Source of the DNA: Rhipicephalus microplus
Taxonomy: Eukaryota > Arthropoda > Arachnida > Ixodida > Ixodidae
NCBI RefSeq assembly: GCF_043290135.1
Contig: NC_134710.1
Span: 322,621,017 to 322,685,016, forward strand
Length of the DNA: 64,000 bases
Reading direction: 5' to 3'
Part shown: in pieces, positions 24,870-35,690 of the stretch
Position numbering within the stretch: position 1 is the first letter of the stretch
How the letters are laid out: each line of letters opens with the position of its first letter
Translations under genes and position numbers: made by a program
The notes under the pieces: generated by a model
Told to the model about the DNA's origin: nothing
What the model saw: the letters and a program-made list of their open reading frames with translations, nothing else
Database searches by the model: none

Positions 24870-24956
24870 CAAATTTTTCGGAGCCCTTCACTATGGCGTC
24901 TCTCATAATCATATATGGCGGTTTTAAGACGTTAAACACCACATATCAGTCAATCA
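24870..24956 (+). mobile_element. Ruka-like SINE 3' fragment
   Basis: The order 'ttcggagcccttcactatgg', 'cgtctctcataatcatatatgg', 'cggttttaagacgttaaaca' and 'ccacatatcagtcaatcag' matches the last ~85 bp of the SINE. A weak 'atgat' repeat flanks it, too short to call a TSD. Confidence 0.75.
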
Positions 24957-26583
24957 GAATGATATTTGACCGAGTAACACTCACATTGTGTTTTTTAACG
25001 AAATAAAACTGTTGGTAACTTTAGCGATGCTAGTGTGTGAAATGAAGATGAAGCAGATGCAGAATATGTGGCTTTAGAATGCCACTGGCAGTTTAAATAG
25101 TTTCAGACGAAAATTCAGGACTAAAACTGACCGGAGCTTATTAAAAAAGGTATTAATCATTTCAAAATATTTGAGCCAATTATGACATTAAACATCTATA
25201 GTATCGAAGATGGCTGGCAATGCCATAGAATACTCAGAAATGGAAATGTGCAAGCTTCCCCACTTCAATACTGACTGGATTTCAGCATAAATGCGTGATA
25301 AACTGGACGACTCAGCAGGTCATAGCAGCAGGTCACCTTAACGCCATGACGACGACAAGGCTAACGCCGAATGCGTTTCTAGTGCTGTTTGTGCACCCTT
25401 AGTGGATGAGGGAGCAACAAAAGCCCACTTTTTTTTGGCGAATATCTGTCTGGACAATCTCACGCGCTTAAAAAGCAACGTCATTCATTTTGGCGTTTAG
25501 TAGAGGGTTCCTGTATAAGATTGCCACGTAGCATACGTATTTGAATCAAGATTCATAGTAAAAAGTGTTTTGACAGGTTTGTGGTGGCTAATTTGATATT
25601 TTGTCTTCTCTTGACCGACAGAAAAAGCAGATAGAAAAAAACAAGCCCCATTACACCAAGTAAAATTGATTTTTGTAGCTTTCAGCAAACTGTTGCGTTT
25701 AGTAGCTATTATTTAGGCTACTAGCCACGCATTGTGCTAGTAAAGGGATTGACCTCATTTATAGATGCAGGCATTGTGAGCACAACCTCATTATTTCACA
25801 TCGTCGTCGAGAAGAAAATCTTGAACGTTCAAACATACCTACGGCTATGATGTTTTGTATGTGCAAAGATTTGCAGCGTGTGTTGCCTCGCGAATGGCGC
25901 ATCACGCACATAAGCTTGTGCTCAGGATACTTTCATTAACAAAAAGAACACGCATAGGCCAAAAGACAACAGCTGCGATTGGCACCTCGTGCGGCGGCAG
26001 TACGTCCCGTAGCTCTGACGAGTGCCACGTTGGTCTCACAGCTGATCGAACCGCAGCGGCACAACGTAGTCACGCCATGATGGGGCAAGCACGCGAATAA
26101 GCGTGCTAACGACCCCGACTGAGAGTTACTTCCTGATCGTTTCCGGCGGATCCCGTTAGCATGCGTGAAATTTTGGCATTCACCCTCCCCCCCTCCCTAT
26201 CCTGCTTTATACCACGAAACTTTCTTCTCTATACTGAAATGCGATTTTATGTGTTTCTTAATTTAGATAGTGGGAAAATTACAAAACGTTAATTTTTACA
26301 CACGTGAGAAATAATTTTTTTTTGTTTTAACCTCATCTGTCGTGGCAGCCTCCAAGAGAGTAAAAAGTGGAAAGTTTGCTAGACATGAAGCCCGCATTGA
26401 GGGTTAGGCTTCAAGAACAACAAACGTACAGTCAGCGCCGAAACTTATAGTCCAAAAGGTCAGAGAAAAATTTTGAATTTCCCACCAATTTGTGAATGCA
26501 CTCAGCCAATCTGTGCAGTACGTGTCGATAGTGCGTTCTACAGCAGACCGGAAGTCTTATTTCAAAGTCAAGTACGCATACCA
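24957..26583. other. No recognisable gene
   Basis: Short ORFs only. An 81-codon open frame at 25855-26100 has an Ala/Thr/Ser-rich composition and no recognised domain. Confidence 0.4.
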
Positions 26584-28894
26584 CTTAAAGGGGCCATGGC
26601 ACGACCACCCTATAATTTATGCTTTTGAACAAAAACTAGAGTTAGAGGGCCTACTAAATCTATACAGAATACAAAGTGGGCCGTAAAAGAGCACTTCAAT
26701 GCAAAATAAGCCCTAGAAGTTCCTAACTGTAAGCCCCACTCAACGCCAGCGACTGCCCTTTTGCCATGACGCGTGTAACGTAACGTGCTGAAGGACGTGG
26801 AGCCATCGTCTTCTGTACAGGTTTCAGTCACTGAAAATAATCACATTTGAGTTTGAAGTTGAAGAAGGCTAAATTAGTTGGATTTCATGGAACGATATCA
26901 TTTGCCGGAATGTAGACGCTTGCACAGCTGGTCGCTTTTACAGTGGTGAGCACTGTTGGGTGAACAAGCGAGCGCGTGGCCGACGGCACTATCAGCGCCA
27001 CGTAACAGCCATCGTTGGAAACATTGCACATGCGCAGCATGTGCTTTGCGAAACACTCCACCGCGCGCATCACGTTATCGATACGCTTGTTCGTCGTCTG
27101 CTAGCCGCATTTTTTGTTCGCTGAGCTGATACCTTCTGCATTTCAAGGTCCACCTGGATTGAAGATTGGCGCGTGAAGGAAAAAAGTGAGTGTAAGAGGG
27201 ATAATTATCAGACTTTTTCTTTAGAAAAATTGCCCTTTTGCAATTCGAGTTAAACAAGACCATGAGAACAAATATAAAAACATGAGCAAATCTAATATCG
27301 AGTCATGTGAACACTTGCAGCGACGACTGCAGCTATTCTGGACGGTAACGAGTCGTAAAGTGATCGAACATATTCCCGATCGGCTTTCAGCCTTTCGCAC
27401 TCGTTGCTGACTTGCGCCCACAACTGGTCCGAAGTCGCGGAATAAAGGGGCTTCCTTGCCAAAGAAGCTTTCAGACGGCCCCACACGTTTTCTATCATAT
27501 TCAGGTCCGCTCCTTTTAGAGGCCATTCCGGTAGCTGCATGTGCTGCTCCGCCTGGAACTCCTTGACAGCCCGCGCCGTGTGTAATGGTGACCGGTCCTG
27601 TTGGAACAGGTAATCACCGTCTGGGAATAAACGGCTCGCATATGGCAACAGCACATTGTTAAAAAAGTTGCAGTATTGTTCCGACAATAAGTGTCCACGT
27701 ATACGTTGCAGGGGCCCTAAACCATATCTTGAAACAACACCCCACACGCTCACACTCGATCTCCCACTGGCGGAAACACCTTGCACCTTGTCTGGGTCGT
27801 TCCTGCGTGGCGTTTTGACGTTAACTAAAACAATTGCTTTTCAAAGCAGGAAGTTTGCCTCACCGTGTGTCTGGTAGTCTCCAAACACGCAATCTTTGGT
27901 CTTGTTGCGTCGAAAACTTCGACTCATCCGAAATTATGACGCCACCCCACTCTTCTGATGTCCATGCTTCGTGCAATTCAGCGAACTGCCGTCGTGCGTC
28001 CTTGTGTGCCGCCGTTAGTAGTAGCTTCTGTGCTGCGACGCGACTGTGAAGGCACGCAGTACGCAGGCGACGTGGTGTCCGAAACGTCCGAATCCAAGTC
28101 ATCGCGTATTGCTGGTGCTGGCAAGAAAGGGTTACAAACCGCAGCTGCAATTATGAGGGCGTCTTCATCGTCGGTGGTAGCTTTAGGGCAGGGCGCGCGG
28201 GGTGCATCCTGAATGCGACCTTCATACTTGTAGCCTTGAATTATCCTGTTCACAGCCTTCAGGGGCTTAATAACTAAAACGCCAATATACCGCTGGGAAC
28301 AACCTTTCAGGGAAAGATCGACAATTTAGCGCCGTTAATCATCAGAAACCCTAGCCATAATACGATCTGGTGACAGAATGAACGGTTGCAAAAGATGTTT
28401 GGTTGTTTTATATACGGCGTTGCATGCGCAACAACTTTGAAGGGAACGAATAGACACGCCCCCATAGATATACAAGTTTTTTTTTTCTTGTTCTGTTCAA
28501 GCACGGATGTTTAAAGAAATCTTAAAATGCAGGATGCATGGGCTTAGAAAACAAAAATGGGGCTAGCAGACGACGAACAAGTGCATTGATGACGTCATGC
28601 GCGCGGTGGAACAATTATTTCGCGGAAGGCGTGATGCGCATGCGCAATGTTTCCTGTGATGACCGTAACGGGGCGCTGACAGTGCCGTCGGCCACGCACT
28701 CGCATGTTCACCCTAACAGTGCACACCGCTGTACGTCACGGCTCACGAGTGCACTAGCATTTCCCGACTCTGGGGCATCTTACGTGTTTGTTAAAAATTG
28801 TGCTAAAATAGTGGCAACTTATTTGTGAACGAAAAAGGGTTAACTCACATAACCCAGATTACAATCGAAAATTTAGTGCTATGGCCCCTTTAAG
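26584..28894 (-). mobile_element. Tc1/mariner-type transposon with long terminal inverted repeats
   Basis: The outer ends are inverted copies: 'CTTAAAGGGGCCATGGCAC' at 26584-26602 and its reverse complement with one mismatch at 28876-28894. Homology continues inward in blocks, for example 'gtcgtctgctagcc' near 27095 against 'ggctagcagacgacgaa' near 28562, and 'gtgccgtcggccacgc' near 28682. The arms are therefore roughly 375-560 bp long. A broken Tc1-like transposase lies between them (27292-28358). The ends read TTAA outward, so a TA or a TTAA target duplication cannot be told apart. It could also be a Tc1 copy nested in an unrelated long-TIR element, but I found no inner Tc1 ends. Confidence 0.75.
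27292..28358 (-). pseudogene. Tc1-like DDE transposase pseudogene
   Basis: This encodes a DD34E transposase, the enzyme that cuts and pastes its own element. The chosen start at 28358 ('MARVSDD') begins the N-terminal DNA-binding region, which has two early stops (after 'VSDD' and two residues later) and then 'KAVNRIIQGYKYEGRIQD'. The catalytic part is in two further frames: 'GVIISDESKFS' (first Asp, about 27930) in the 28150-27860 frame, then 'YLFQQDRSPLHTA' (second Asp, about 27600) and 'DLNMIENVWGRLK' (Glu, about 27490) in the 27786-27292 frame. I count 34 residues between the second Asp and the Glu. At least two frameshifts, near 28060 and 27830, make it inactive. Confidence 0.9.
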
Positions 28895-29860
28895 CATGCT
28901 TTATTAAAGGCGTTGTCTGATGTCTATGCTTTCGTCTAGTTAGTTATTCTAATTTTTTTACAGTAGTCTTAGGACACATTAATTATTCTTAGTCGCTGCT
29001 AAATTACTTTACATGCTTTATTATAACAAAGACATGCAGTATGCCTCTTTTGATTTTTTGTACTGCTAGTGTTGTCGGCGATGCGACCGGAAGGTCATAT
29101 TCCGCGCCTAATACACCAGTAAATCATTTCACGCCACCTTCTATACGAAACACTCAAAGGCAAAACATATCTATAGATGCACTGGGGAGTGAGGCGAGCT
29201 TGCTGAGGATATCGCTCATACGTCGCCCCGGGCGCTACTTCTAGGAGCTTGCTCGCCAAGCTTGTTATGCTCGGGGCATGTCCCCATGGCGGCTACGCTA
29301 AAGGCACAGCTGTGTAATTTACCCACGACACGTTCATGATAACTTTCATGAAGCAGGAAACCACCCACTATGTCATTTTGCCATTCGTCATTTTGCCGAT
29401 ATTGGAGGTGCCCACTATACATCTGTAAGCCACGTGCACTTTGTGCTGCGAAGAAGGCTCGTCGACGGGCGGACCACTACATGACAACCCGCGAAACTGA
29501 GGCAACAGAGGCAACACGCAAGTGGTGGCAAGGGAATCTCGACTCGGGACCTGTATTGAAATTCCCTTCTCCAACTTTCAACTGCAACCTCTAATTCAAG
29601 ATCCCCTCGCCACATCCTTCATCAACCACAAAATTATAATCTTGAAATGAAAATGCGTCCCATGGCTTTTTAATTAGTGATGTAATCCTTGTATATTATT
29701 GCATCGACATGTAAATAAGTACGTTTTATTTGTTAAATTTTATACATAGGTGCAAATACAATCACCCCTATAACAACCTGTCGCATCTTTATATAATGAT
29801 AGAAGACTTTCACGGAGGATTCACGGGCTGTCCCGATCAGTTAGCAAGCTCCTCCATCAT
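28895..29860. other. No recognisable gene
   Basis: Nothing with a family signature is seen between the Tc1-like element and the LINE fragments. Confidence 0.4.
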
Positions 29861-29863
29861 CAT

Positions 29864-30110
29864 TCACGTACTTCCTGAAGATGACTTGTCAAAGAAAAAG
29901 CTCATTTTGAGGAGAATAATTTTCTCTGAACATTTAGAAAACAAAAGAAGTATAATTGGTCTATAATTGCCTAAATTTTCTTTTTCACCCCTTTTGTGCA
30001 CCACAGTTACCCTTGAAACTTTCATCTGCTGAGGAAAATTGCCTGACCTTAATGCCACGTTGTAAATGTGAGGCATGATGCGTTGAGGTCAGTGACATAA
30101 AACATTGGTT
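29864..30110 (-). pseudogene. LINE reverse transcriptase fragment (CR1/Jockey-like)
   Basis: The minus strand reads 'GNFPQQMKVSRVTVVHKRG', then 'NLGNYRPIILLLFSKCSEKI', which is the start of a non-LTR reverse transcriptase (the KxGxx...NYRPIS...SK.E block). It is out of frame with, and differs from, the RTE copy beside it. About 80 residues remain and the ends are undefined. Confidence 0.75.
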
Positions 30111-30207
30111 CAGACGTTAGCCGATTCACATCCAAACTTTTGCGTTGCTAGAATTTTCCGAGCACGTTTAATATTTTTTAGAATATATTTAGGAACACGT
30201 TTAGAAT

Positions 30208-30510
30208 TTATTTAAGAAGGTAGATTATTTTAAGGCCTACTTTTCTGCTCTCCTTGTCTAACTCAGTAATCACGAGTTGCAATTCGTCCCCTGAGTTACT
30301 CAGCAATGCAATGTCATCGGCGAAGCGCAGGTTACTAAGGTACTCTACATTACCTCTTATACCTAACTGTTCCCATTCTGGACCTCTGAAAACCTCCTGT
30401 AAACACGCGGTAAATAGCACTGAGAAGATTGTATCCCCCTGCCTTACACCCTTGTTTATTGGTATTCTGTTGCATTCTTTATGAAATACTATAGTAGCAG
30501 TTTTTCTCTT
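30208..30510 (-). mobile_element. RTE LINE, inverted 5' segment of the 30208-34295 copy
   Basis: On the minus strand this reads 'MLFTACLQEVF', 'EWEQLGIRGNVEYLSNLRF' and 'ADDIALLSNSGDELQ', which is the RTE reverse transcriptase from just before the QGD region to 'KVGLKI'. At about 30505-30520 it abuts a plus-strand segment of the same family that encodes a more C-terminal region. The two parts are joined at the 5'-most end of the inverted part. Confidence 0.88.
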
Positions 30511-30514
30511 GTTG

Positions 30515-30676
30515 GTCTCTCAAATCAAGACAGATAGATTACCACTATCCCTCAAGAGGAAGGTATATAACAGCTGTATCTTGCCGGTACTTAGCTATGG
30601 AGCAGACACCTGGAGACTTACCAAGAGGGTTCAGCTTAAATTGAGGACGACGCAGCGAGCAATGGAAAGAAAAAGT
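30515..30676 (+). mobile_element. RTE LINE, sense segment (part 1 of 2)
   Basis: The plus strand reads 'LPLSLKRKVYNSCILPVLS', 'YGADTWRLTKRVQLKLRTT' and 'QRAMERK', then is cut at 'aaagt' (30672-30676). The next RTE residues (VGVTLR) resume at 33964, so a 3.28-kb insert separates the two parts. Confidence 0.9.
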
Positions 30677-31061
30677 GCCGCCATATCCACGAAGTGAATG
30701 ATGATGAGTTGGCGAAGCTCTGGAGGAAAACCTGGTAAACCATGAATCTTCCGTACATTTTGCCTACTCGATTTTATTACAATGCTCCCCCTAGCGTACG
30801 TCGCCGCACTAAATCAAACGATTGCCTTCCACCAATGACACGTGCCATATGTGACATCTTTCCTATTTTATAACATCTCGCATCTTTCATCATCAACTAC
30901 AAGTACCGCCGTCTAGTTTATAACATCTTGCATCTTTTCATCATCAGCTACAAGTCCCGCCATGTAGTGAGCACTGAAAGAACTAAATGAGAGGTGGCTA
31001 CATGCAGGAGACGGTGCCGCCATCTAGTGAACACTGCAAGAACTAAACGAGAGGAGGCGCC

Positions 31062-33852
31062 ATGGATGGATGGATGGATGGATGGATGGATGGATGTGGC
31101 TGTACCCTTTACATCGGGCGGTGGCTAACACCACCTAGCTGTAATACTTAGTGAAGTAACCATTACATTTATCTTTTTTTTCCTTTAAATAATGAAGTTG
31201 AGGATTCGTACTTCACAGTGAAGGGTTTAATTTTCACTCGTGCCTTGACTTTAGCCACCAATCAGATAACCTCCTTCTAGTTAAGTCTACCCGCTTAAAG
31301 TCTATTTTGCCCTCGCTGTCCCTAAATCCCAGTGCTTTGAAAAACTCTGCGCCATCATCCTGAACTATAGGGTGAAGCCCTTTACAGAACATTGTCAAGT
31401 GTTCGGCCGTTTCTTCTTCCTCTCCACACGCACTGCATACTGTGTCTACCCCTTCGTATTTGGCCCGATATGTCTTGGTTCGCAGTACTCCCGTCCTGGC
31501 CTCAAACAGTAGAGAACTACCCCAAGTATTATCATAGATCCTTTCCTTGGCAATCTCCTGCTTAAAAGTTCGATAGATCTCTAGTGCGGACTTCTTAATC
31601 ATGCCCATTCTCCACATGTCAGTCTCCGTTTCCTTCACTTTCTTCTTAACCAATAGTTCTTTTTGGTTTGGCCCCTAATGTTTTCTAAGTACTTACCAGT
31701 CAACTTCCTGGTTTGCTTCCTCCATTTTGTATCGACATTCTTCATGTACAAGTAGCTGAAAACCTTCCTAGCCCAACGCTCTTCCCTCATTTCTCTCAAT
31801 CGCTTCTCAAATTTTATCTTGCTGCTAGCTTCCCTGCCCTCAAATGATGTCCATCCCATATCACCTTGTACTCCCTGATTTGGTGTATTCCCGTGAGCTC
31901 CTAAAGCAAGCCTACGTATTCCACGTTGCTTAATTTCTAATCTTGCTTGAACTTCTGATCTTATGCACAAGACCGTATTGCCGAACGTCAGCCCAAGAAC
32001 CATGACCCCTTTCCATATTCCTCTCACAACATCATACCTATTGTAATTCCACAGTGCCTTATTTTTCATGACTGCTGCATTCCTGTTACCTTTAGTCGTC
32101 ACGTATATTTCGTGTTCCCTCAGATACTCGGTCCCATTGCTTATCCATACGCCCAGATATTTGTATTTATCTGTTATCTCTAGCGTGACCTCCTGTATTC
32201 TAAGCTCACTACCTTCGTTGTCATTGAAAATCATGACTGCTGATTTTTCCTTACTGAATCTAAAATCTAACCTATCTCTCTCATTACCGCAGATGTCCAT
32301 CAATCTCTGCAAATCTTCCTTGTTGTTGGCCATTAGCACTATATCATCTGCGTACATTAATGCTGGTAGTGCCTGATCAATAAGTTTTCCTTGTTTGACT
32401 AAAGAGAGGTTGAAGCCCAGTCCACTTCCCTCTAATTTTGCCTCTAATCCTTGTAGGTACATCATGAATAATAAGGGTGACAGGGGGCACCCCTGCCTAA
32501 GCCCCCGTTTTACCTCTGCAGGCTTGGTTACCTGTTTTTCCCACTTTATAACTACCTTGTTACCTTTATAGATACCCTTTAAAAGATTAGTGACTACATG
32601 TTCCACGCCTACTGTGTCCAGTATTCCCCACAATTCCTCTTGAACCACGCTATCGTACGCTCCCTTGATATCCAAAAATGCTAGCCACAGGGGCCTGTGT
32701 TCCTTTTCTGCTATTTCGATGCACTGCGTCAGTGAGAACAGATTGTCTTCCAACCTCCTGTGTTTCCGAAACCCATTCTGCAGTTCCCCCAGCACCCCCT
32801 CATCCTCTATCTACGATTGCAGTCTTTCTTTTATAATCTGCATCGCCAGCCTGTAGACCACTGATGTCACTGTTATAGGACGGTAGTTGTTTATGTCAGC
32901 TTTGTCCCCCTTTCCTTTATAGATCATGCTCATCCTGCTAAGTTTCCATCCATCGGGAACTTCACCGTCGATTATTATTGTGCTCACTGCCTCTCTCAAA
33001 GCCTGCTTAGACTTCGGACCTAATATCTTTATCAGCCTAATTGGAATGCCATCTGGGCCTGTTGATGTACTACTAGGAACCCTTTTCTCAGCCCTTTCCC
33101 ACTCTTGTTGTGAAAATGGAGCCATTGCACCCCTTGATTCGTCCTTGTCTATTGTGGTGCATAAAGTACTTCTTTGTTGAAATTTTTCTGTCACCCTTGT
33201 TCTTATATATTCAATAGCTTCGTCCCCTTCTAGCCTAGCCCCTTGGGCTGTAGTTATAAAACTCTGCTCTAGGCTCGTCTCATTTCTTAGGGAGTTTAGA
33301 TGGTTCCAAAATTTCGCAGCTGCCTTTCTATCTTTTTTATGTACTTCTGCCAGCCACTGAGCTCCCTTCCTTCTAATCTTTTCATTGATCAGAAGGGATG
33401 CATCTCTTCTACAGCTTAGAAAGTTTTCCCATTTTCTTTCAACATCATCTGTCGGTTCACCCTGCTGCTTAGCATGTCTGTGTTCCCTAGAGGCTTCCTG
33501 ACGTTTTGCTATGGCTCTCTTAACTTCCTCATCCCACCAACTTTTCGGTTTGTGTCCTCTTTTCCGGGGTGACTTGCCACGCGTCTTAGCAAGCTCTAGC
33601 TCAAAGAGTCTAATTAGATTCGTGTATGTCCACACTGTCTTATTATCCTCCGTGATTACTTTCTCAATTTGTTTAGTGGCTATTTCAATTTGCCTTTCTG
33701 GATAAAAATTTTCCTGTAGTTGCTCATCTTGTCCTTTTCCCACTTTCACTGCTCTTCCAAAACTTAGCTTGAGACGTTTGTGATCGCTACCCAGACTTCT
33801 GGAGCCACCTTCATCTATGTGCATTCCCCTGAACTTATCATACATCCTATGT
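31062..33852 (-). mobile_element. Non-LTR retrotransposon inserted in family T copy 2 (5'-truncated)
   Basis: This minus-strand LINE begins abruptly inside its endonuclease at about 33850 and ends at an (ATGG)n tail (31062-31096). The flanking 50-60-bp tandem units read on across the insertion: 'gagaggaggcgcc' to the left, 'acatacaggagacggt' to the right. This places the landing site within one unit. The endonuclease remnant, linker, complete reverse transcriptase and C-terminal zinc-binding region are described in the next entry. I cannot assign the clade with certainty. The endonuclease is of the AP type and there is no RNase H. Confidence 0.85.
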
Positions 33853-33893
33853 GACATACAGGAGACGGTACCGCCATCTAGTGGACACTGCAA
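31234..33893 (-). pseudogene. LINE ORF2: endonuclease end, reverse transcriptase, zinc-binding C-terminus
   Basis: The frame from 33893 starts with the endonuclease end 'GSRSLGSDHKRLKLSFGRA' (the SDH motif). It then has a charged linker and the start of the reverse transcriptase: 'SSTSTGPDGIPIRLIK' (about 33090) and 'NNYRPITVTSVVYRL' (about 32895). One stop at 32811-32813 interrupts it. The same frame continues from 32795 with 'LAFLDIKGAYDSV', 'GLRQGCPLSPLLFMMYLQG' and the catalytic 'LMYADDIVLMANNKEDLQ' (about 32365-32315). At about 31650 the frame shifts by one base near 'ccaaaaagaac'. The last 139 codons (31653-31234) carry 'CSACGEEEETAEHLTMFC', a CCHC-type zinc motif. With one stop and one shift it is inactive but well preserved. 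Confidence 0.88.
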
Positions 33894-33958
33894 GAACTAA
33901 ACGAGAGGTGGCTACATACAGGGGACGCACAGCCCACGCCTTAAGGAGCTTCGTCCCT

Positions 33959-34295
33959 AAAGTGGTAGGTGTAACCTTAAGATACAAGAAGAGAGCAGAG
34001 TGGATTATGGAACAAATGGGGGTTAAGAATATCATAGCTGAAATCAAGGAGAGGAAATGGACATGGGCCGGGCATGTAGCACGTAGACAGAATAACCGCT
34101 GGTCATTAAGGGTAACTAACTGGATTCTCAGAGAAGGCAAGCGGGTAGAGGGAGACAGAAGGTTAGGTGGGCAGATGAGATTAAAAAGTTTGCGGGTATA
34201 AACTGGCAGCAGCAAGCACAGGACCGGGTTCATTGGCGTAACATGGGAGAAGCCTTTGTCCTGCAGTGAACGTAGTCAGGCTGATGATGATCACG
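33959..34295 (+). mobile_element. RTE LINE, sense segment (part 2 of 2, 3' end)
   Basis: Homology resumes at 33964 with 'VVGVTLRYKKRAEWIMEQM', 'IKERKWTWAGHVARRQNN' and 'WSLRVTNWILREGKRVEG', and ends at a short TGATGATGA tail (about 34280-34290). Together with 30515-30676 it forms the 3' half of one RTE copy. Confidence 0.9.
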
Positions 34296-34469
34296 TGAAC
34301 AGATGACGAAGGTAAATGTCACGTCGAAACATGATAATCATGACATAGAATTTATGCACGGCATATTTACCTCCGGCTCGTAAAGTTGTGCTGATTTTAA
34401 AGTGGCATATCGACCTTCCTTCATTGTGTTTCGCATATCAGATTCCTAGTGTATGTGGGGTCTGCCAAT

Positions 34470-34550
34470 TTTTTTATTGCGATAGCATTTACATAGAGAG
34501 TCTCGGGTGGTTTTTTGCCAACCCTCCCACCACCGCCATCTTTATGTACA
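34470..34550 (+). repeat. Dispersed 'gcgatagcattta' repeat
   Basis: The segment 'ttgcgatagcatttacatag' and the following 'ggtggttttttgccaaccc' resemble 12045-12140. Only two copies are clear in this window, and the class is unknown. Confidence 0.4.
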
Positions 34551-35499
34551 TGTATACGTATGTATATTCATATATAGGCGGAAGAATGCGCCAGCCTCCT
34601 CATTCTGCGGAGCGAACATCGCCTTTCCATTCGCGGTTTTCTGCGCACAGGCTATCTCGTGAGCGAACAAGGGGGGGCGGGTGGGTGGCGCTTATGGTTG
34701 CTGTGCTATCACGGCAAAGATCACTGCGCGCCTTGTGCCCTCACGGCAAGCAGGACCTTCTACGGGCTGCGCTTTAAACTAAAAAAACTGTGCCAAAGCA
34801 CAACCGGAGCGCCCATGTTTTCTTACACCTGTGTTTTGTAGAGTTACGTAGGGTCGGGTCTGTATTGGTAGTGTGCCAGCCTCATTTTGCATAATATGGT
34901 AATTCATAGCTATCAAGTTCATTGCTTCACCTTTTCAGTGAAACTGATTTTGTGCAATCACAGTCACGAACTGAGACACAAAAAAGTGGTTTGAGCTTTT
35001 ATATCACGAAAAAAATTGCCAGATCCTACGCACTTTGATATCGATGTTATGCGAAGTACGCGATGGAAGAAGACTGTGCTGTAGTTTTTACTGAGCGAAC
35101 TGTCATAAAGTAGTGTTAAATATAAGTATAAATGCACGCATAGGCATACACTAACACCCACATATGTTTTATATAACACGTTGAGCCATTATTTACAATC
35201 TTTGGCCATACCATGCTGAATGCGGCAGTTCTTGTCCGATCACCAAGGCTAAACAGCATTGGGCTCGGCCAGTACGTGGAAGGAAGGGACCAGTTGTTTG
35301 CAGTCACGTGATGATGCCAACAGCAACATGCTTATGAGCAACATCAGAAGCAGTAAGCTGATATAAAGCGCTGGCGCTTGCGAGAATGGTAGCCCTGGAC
35401 ACTGCTACATAAATCAAATTCCGCGGATGGCTTCTAAGTACAATTCACCTTAAGCCGACGTGATGACTGTATCATAGGAGTACCTATGTATTGTTTATA
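34551..35499. other. No recognisable gene
   Basis: A G/C-rich patch at 34570-34770 contains a 129-codon plus-strand open frame (34388-34777) with no known motif. The rest is featureless. Confidence 0.4.
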
Positions 35500-35690
35500 A
35501 AATCGGACAGCAAACCCTGCAACTATAAAACTGACGTTTCACAAACATAAGCGTATATTTTAAAAGTAGTTCCGAGACCTCGCGTCTCTTTGTAGTGGGA
35601 TACTTGTTTATCACCCAGGATGGTTCGATTCCTGCTGGGACCCTGACATTTATTTTTTGCATTCGTCGGGTCAACGCTGCCCTTATAAAA
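35500..35690 (+). repeat. tRNA-like dispersed repeat C, copy 1
   Basis: The copy contains a B-box-perfect 'ggttcgattcctgctgggac' (35622-35641), preceded by an A-box-like 'ctctttgtagtgggatactt' and followed by 'ttttttgcattcgtcgggtc'. The same order occurs inverted at 42952-43140, including an outer segment ('gacgtttcac' here, 'gtgaaacgtcac' there). The tRNA-like part suggests a polymerase III-derived SINE. Confidence 0.65.

Larger units (their letters stand above)
30677..33958. mobile_element. Terminal-repeat element inserted in the RTE LINE (family T, copy 2), itself carrying a LINE
   Basis: The insert is flanked by 'aaagt' at 30672-30676 and 33959-33963, and removing it and one repeat restores the RTE order. 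The left end 'gccgccatatccacgaagtg', followed by 'aatgatgatgagttggcgaagctc', and the right end 'gcccacgccttaaggagctt', followed by 'cgtccct', match family T copies at 16677 and 47011. The left 'gcgaagctctgg' and right 'aaggagcttcgtc' are inverted. The interior has imperfect 50-60-bp tandem units ('gccgccatctagtgaacact', 'aactaaacgagaggtggcta') at about 30899-31060 and 33855-33930. They are separated by a LINE (31062-33852). Without the LINE the element would be about 0.5 kb. Confidence 0.8.
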
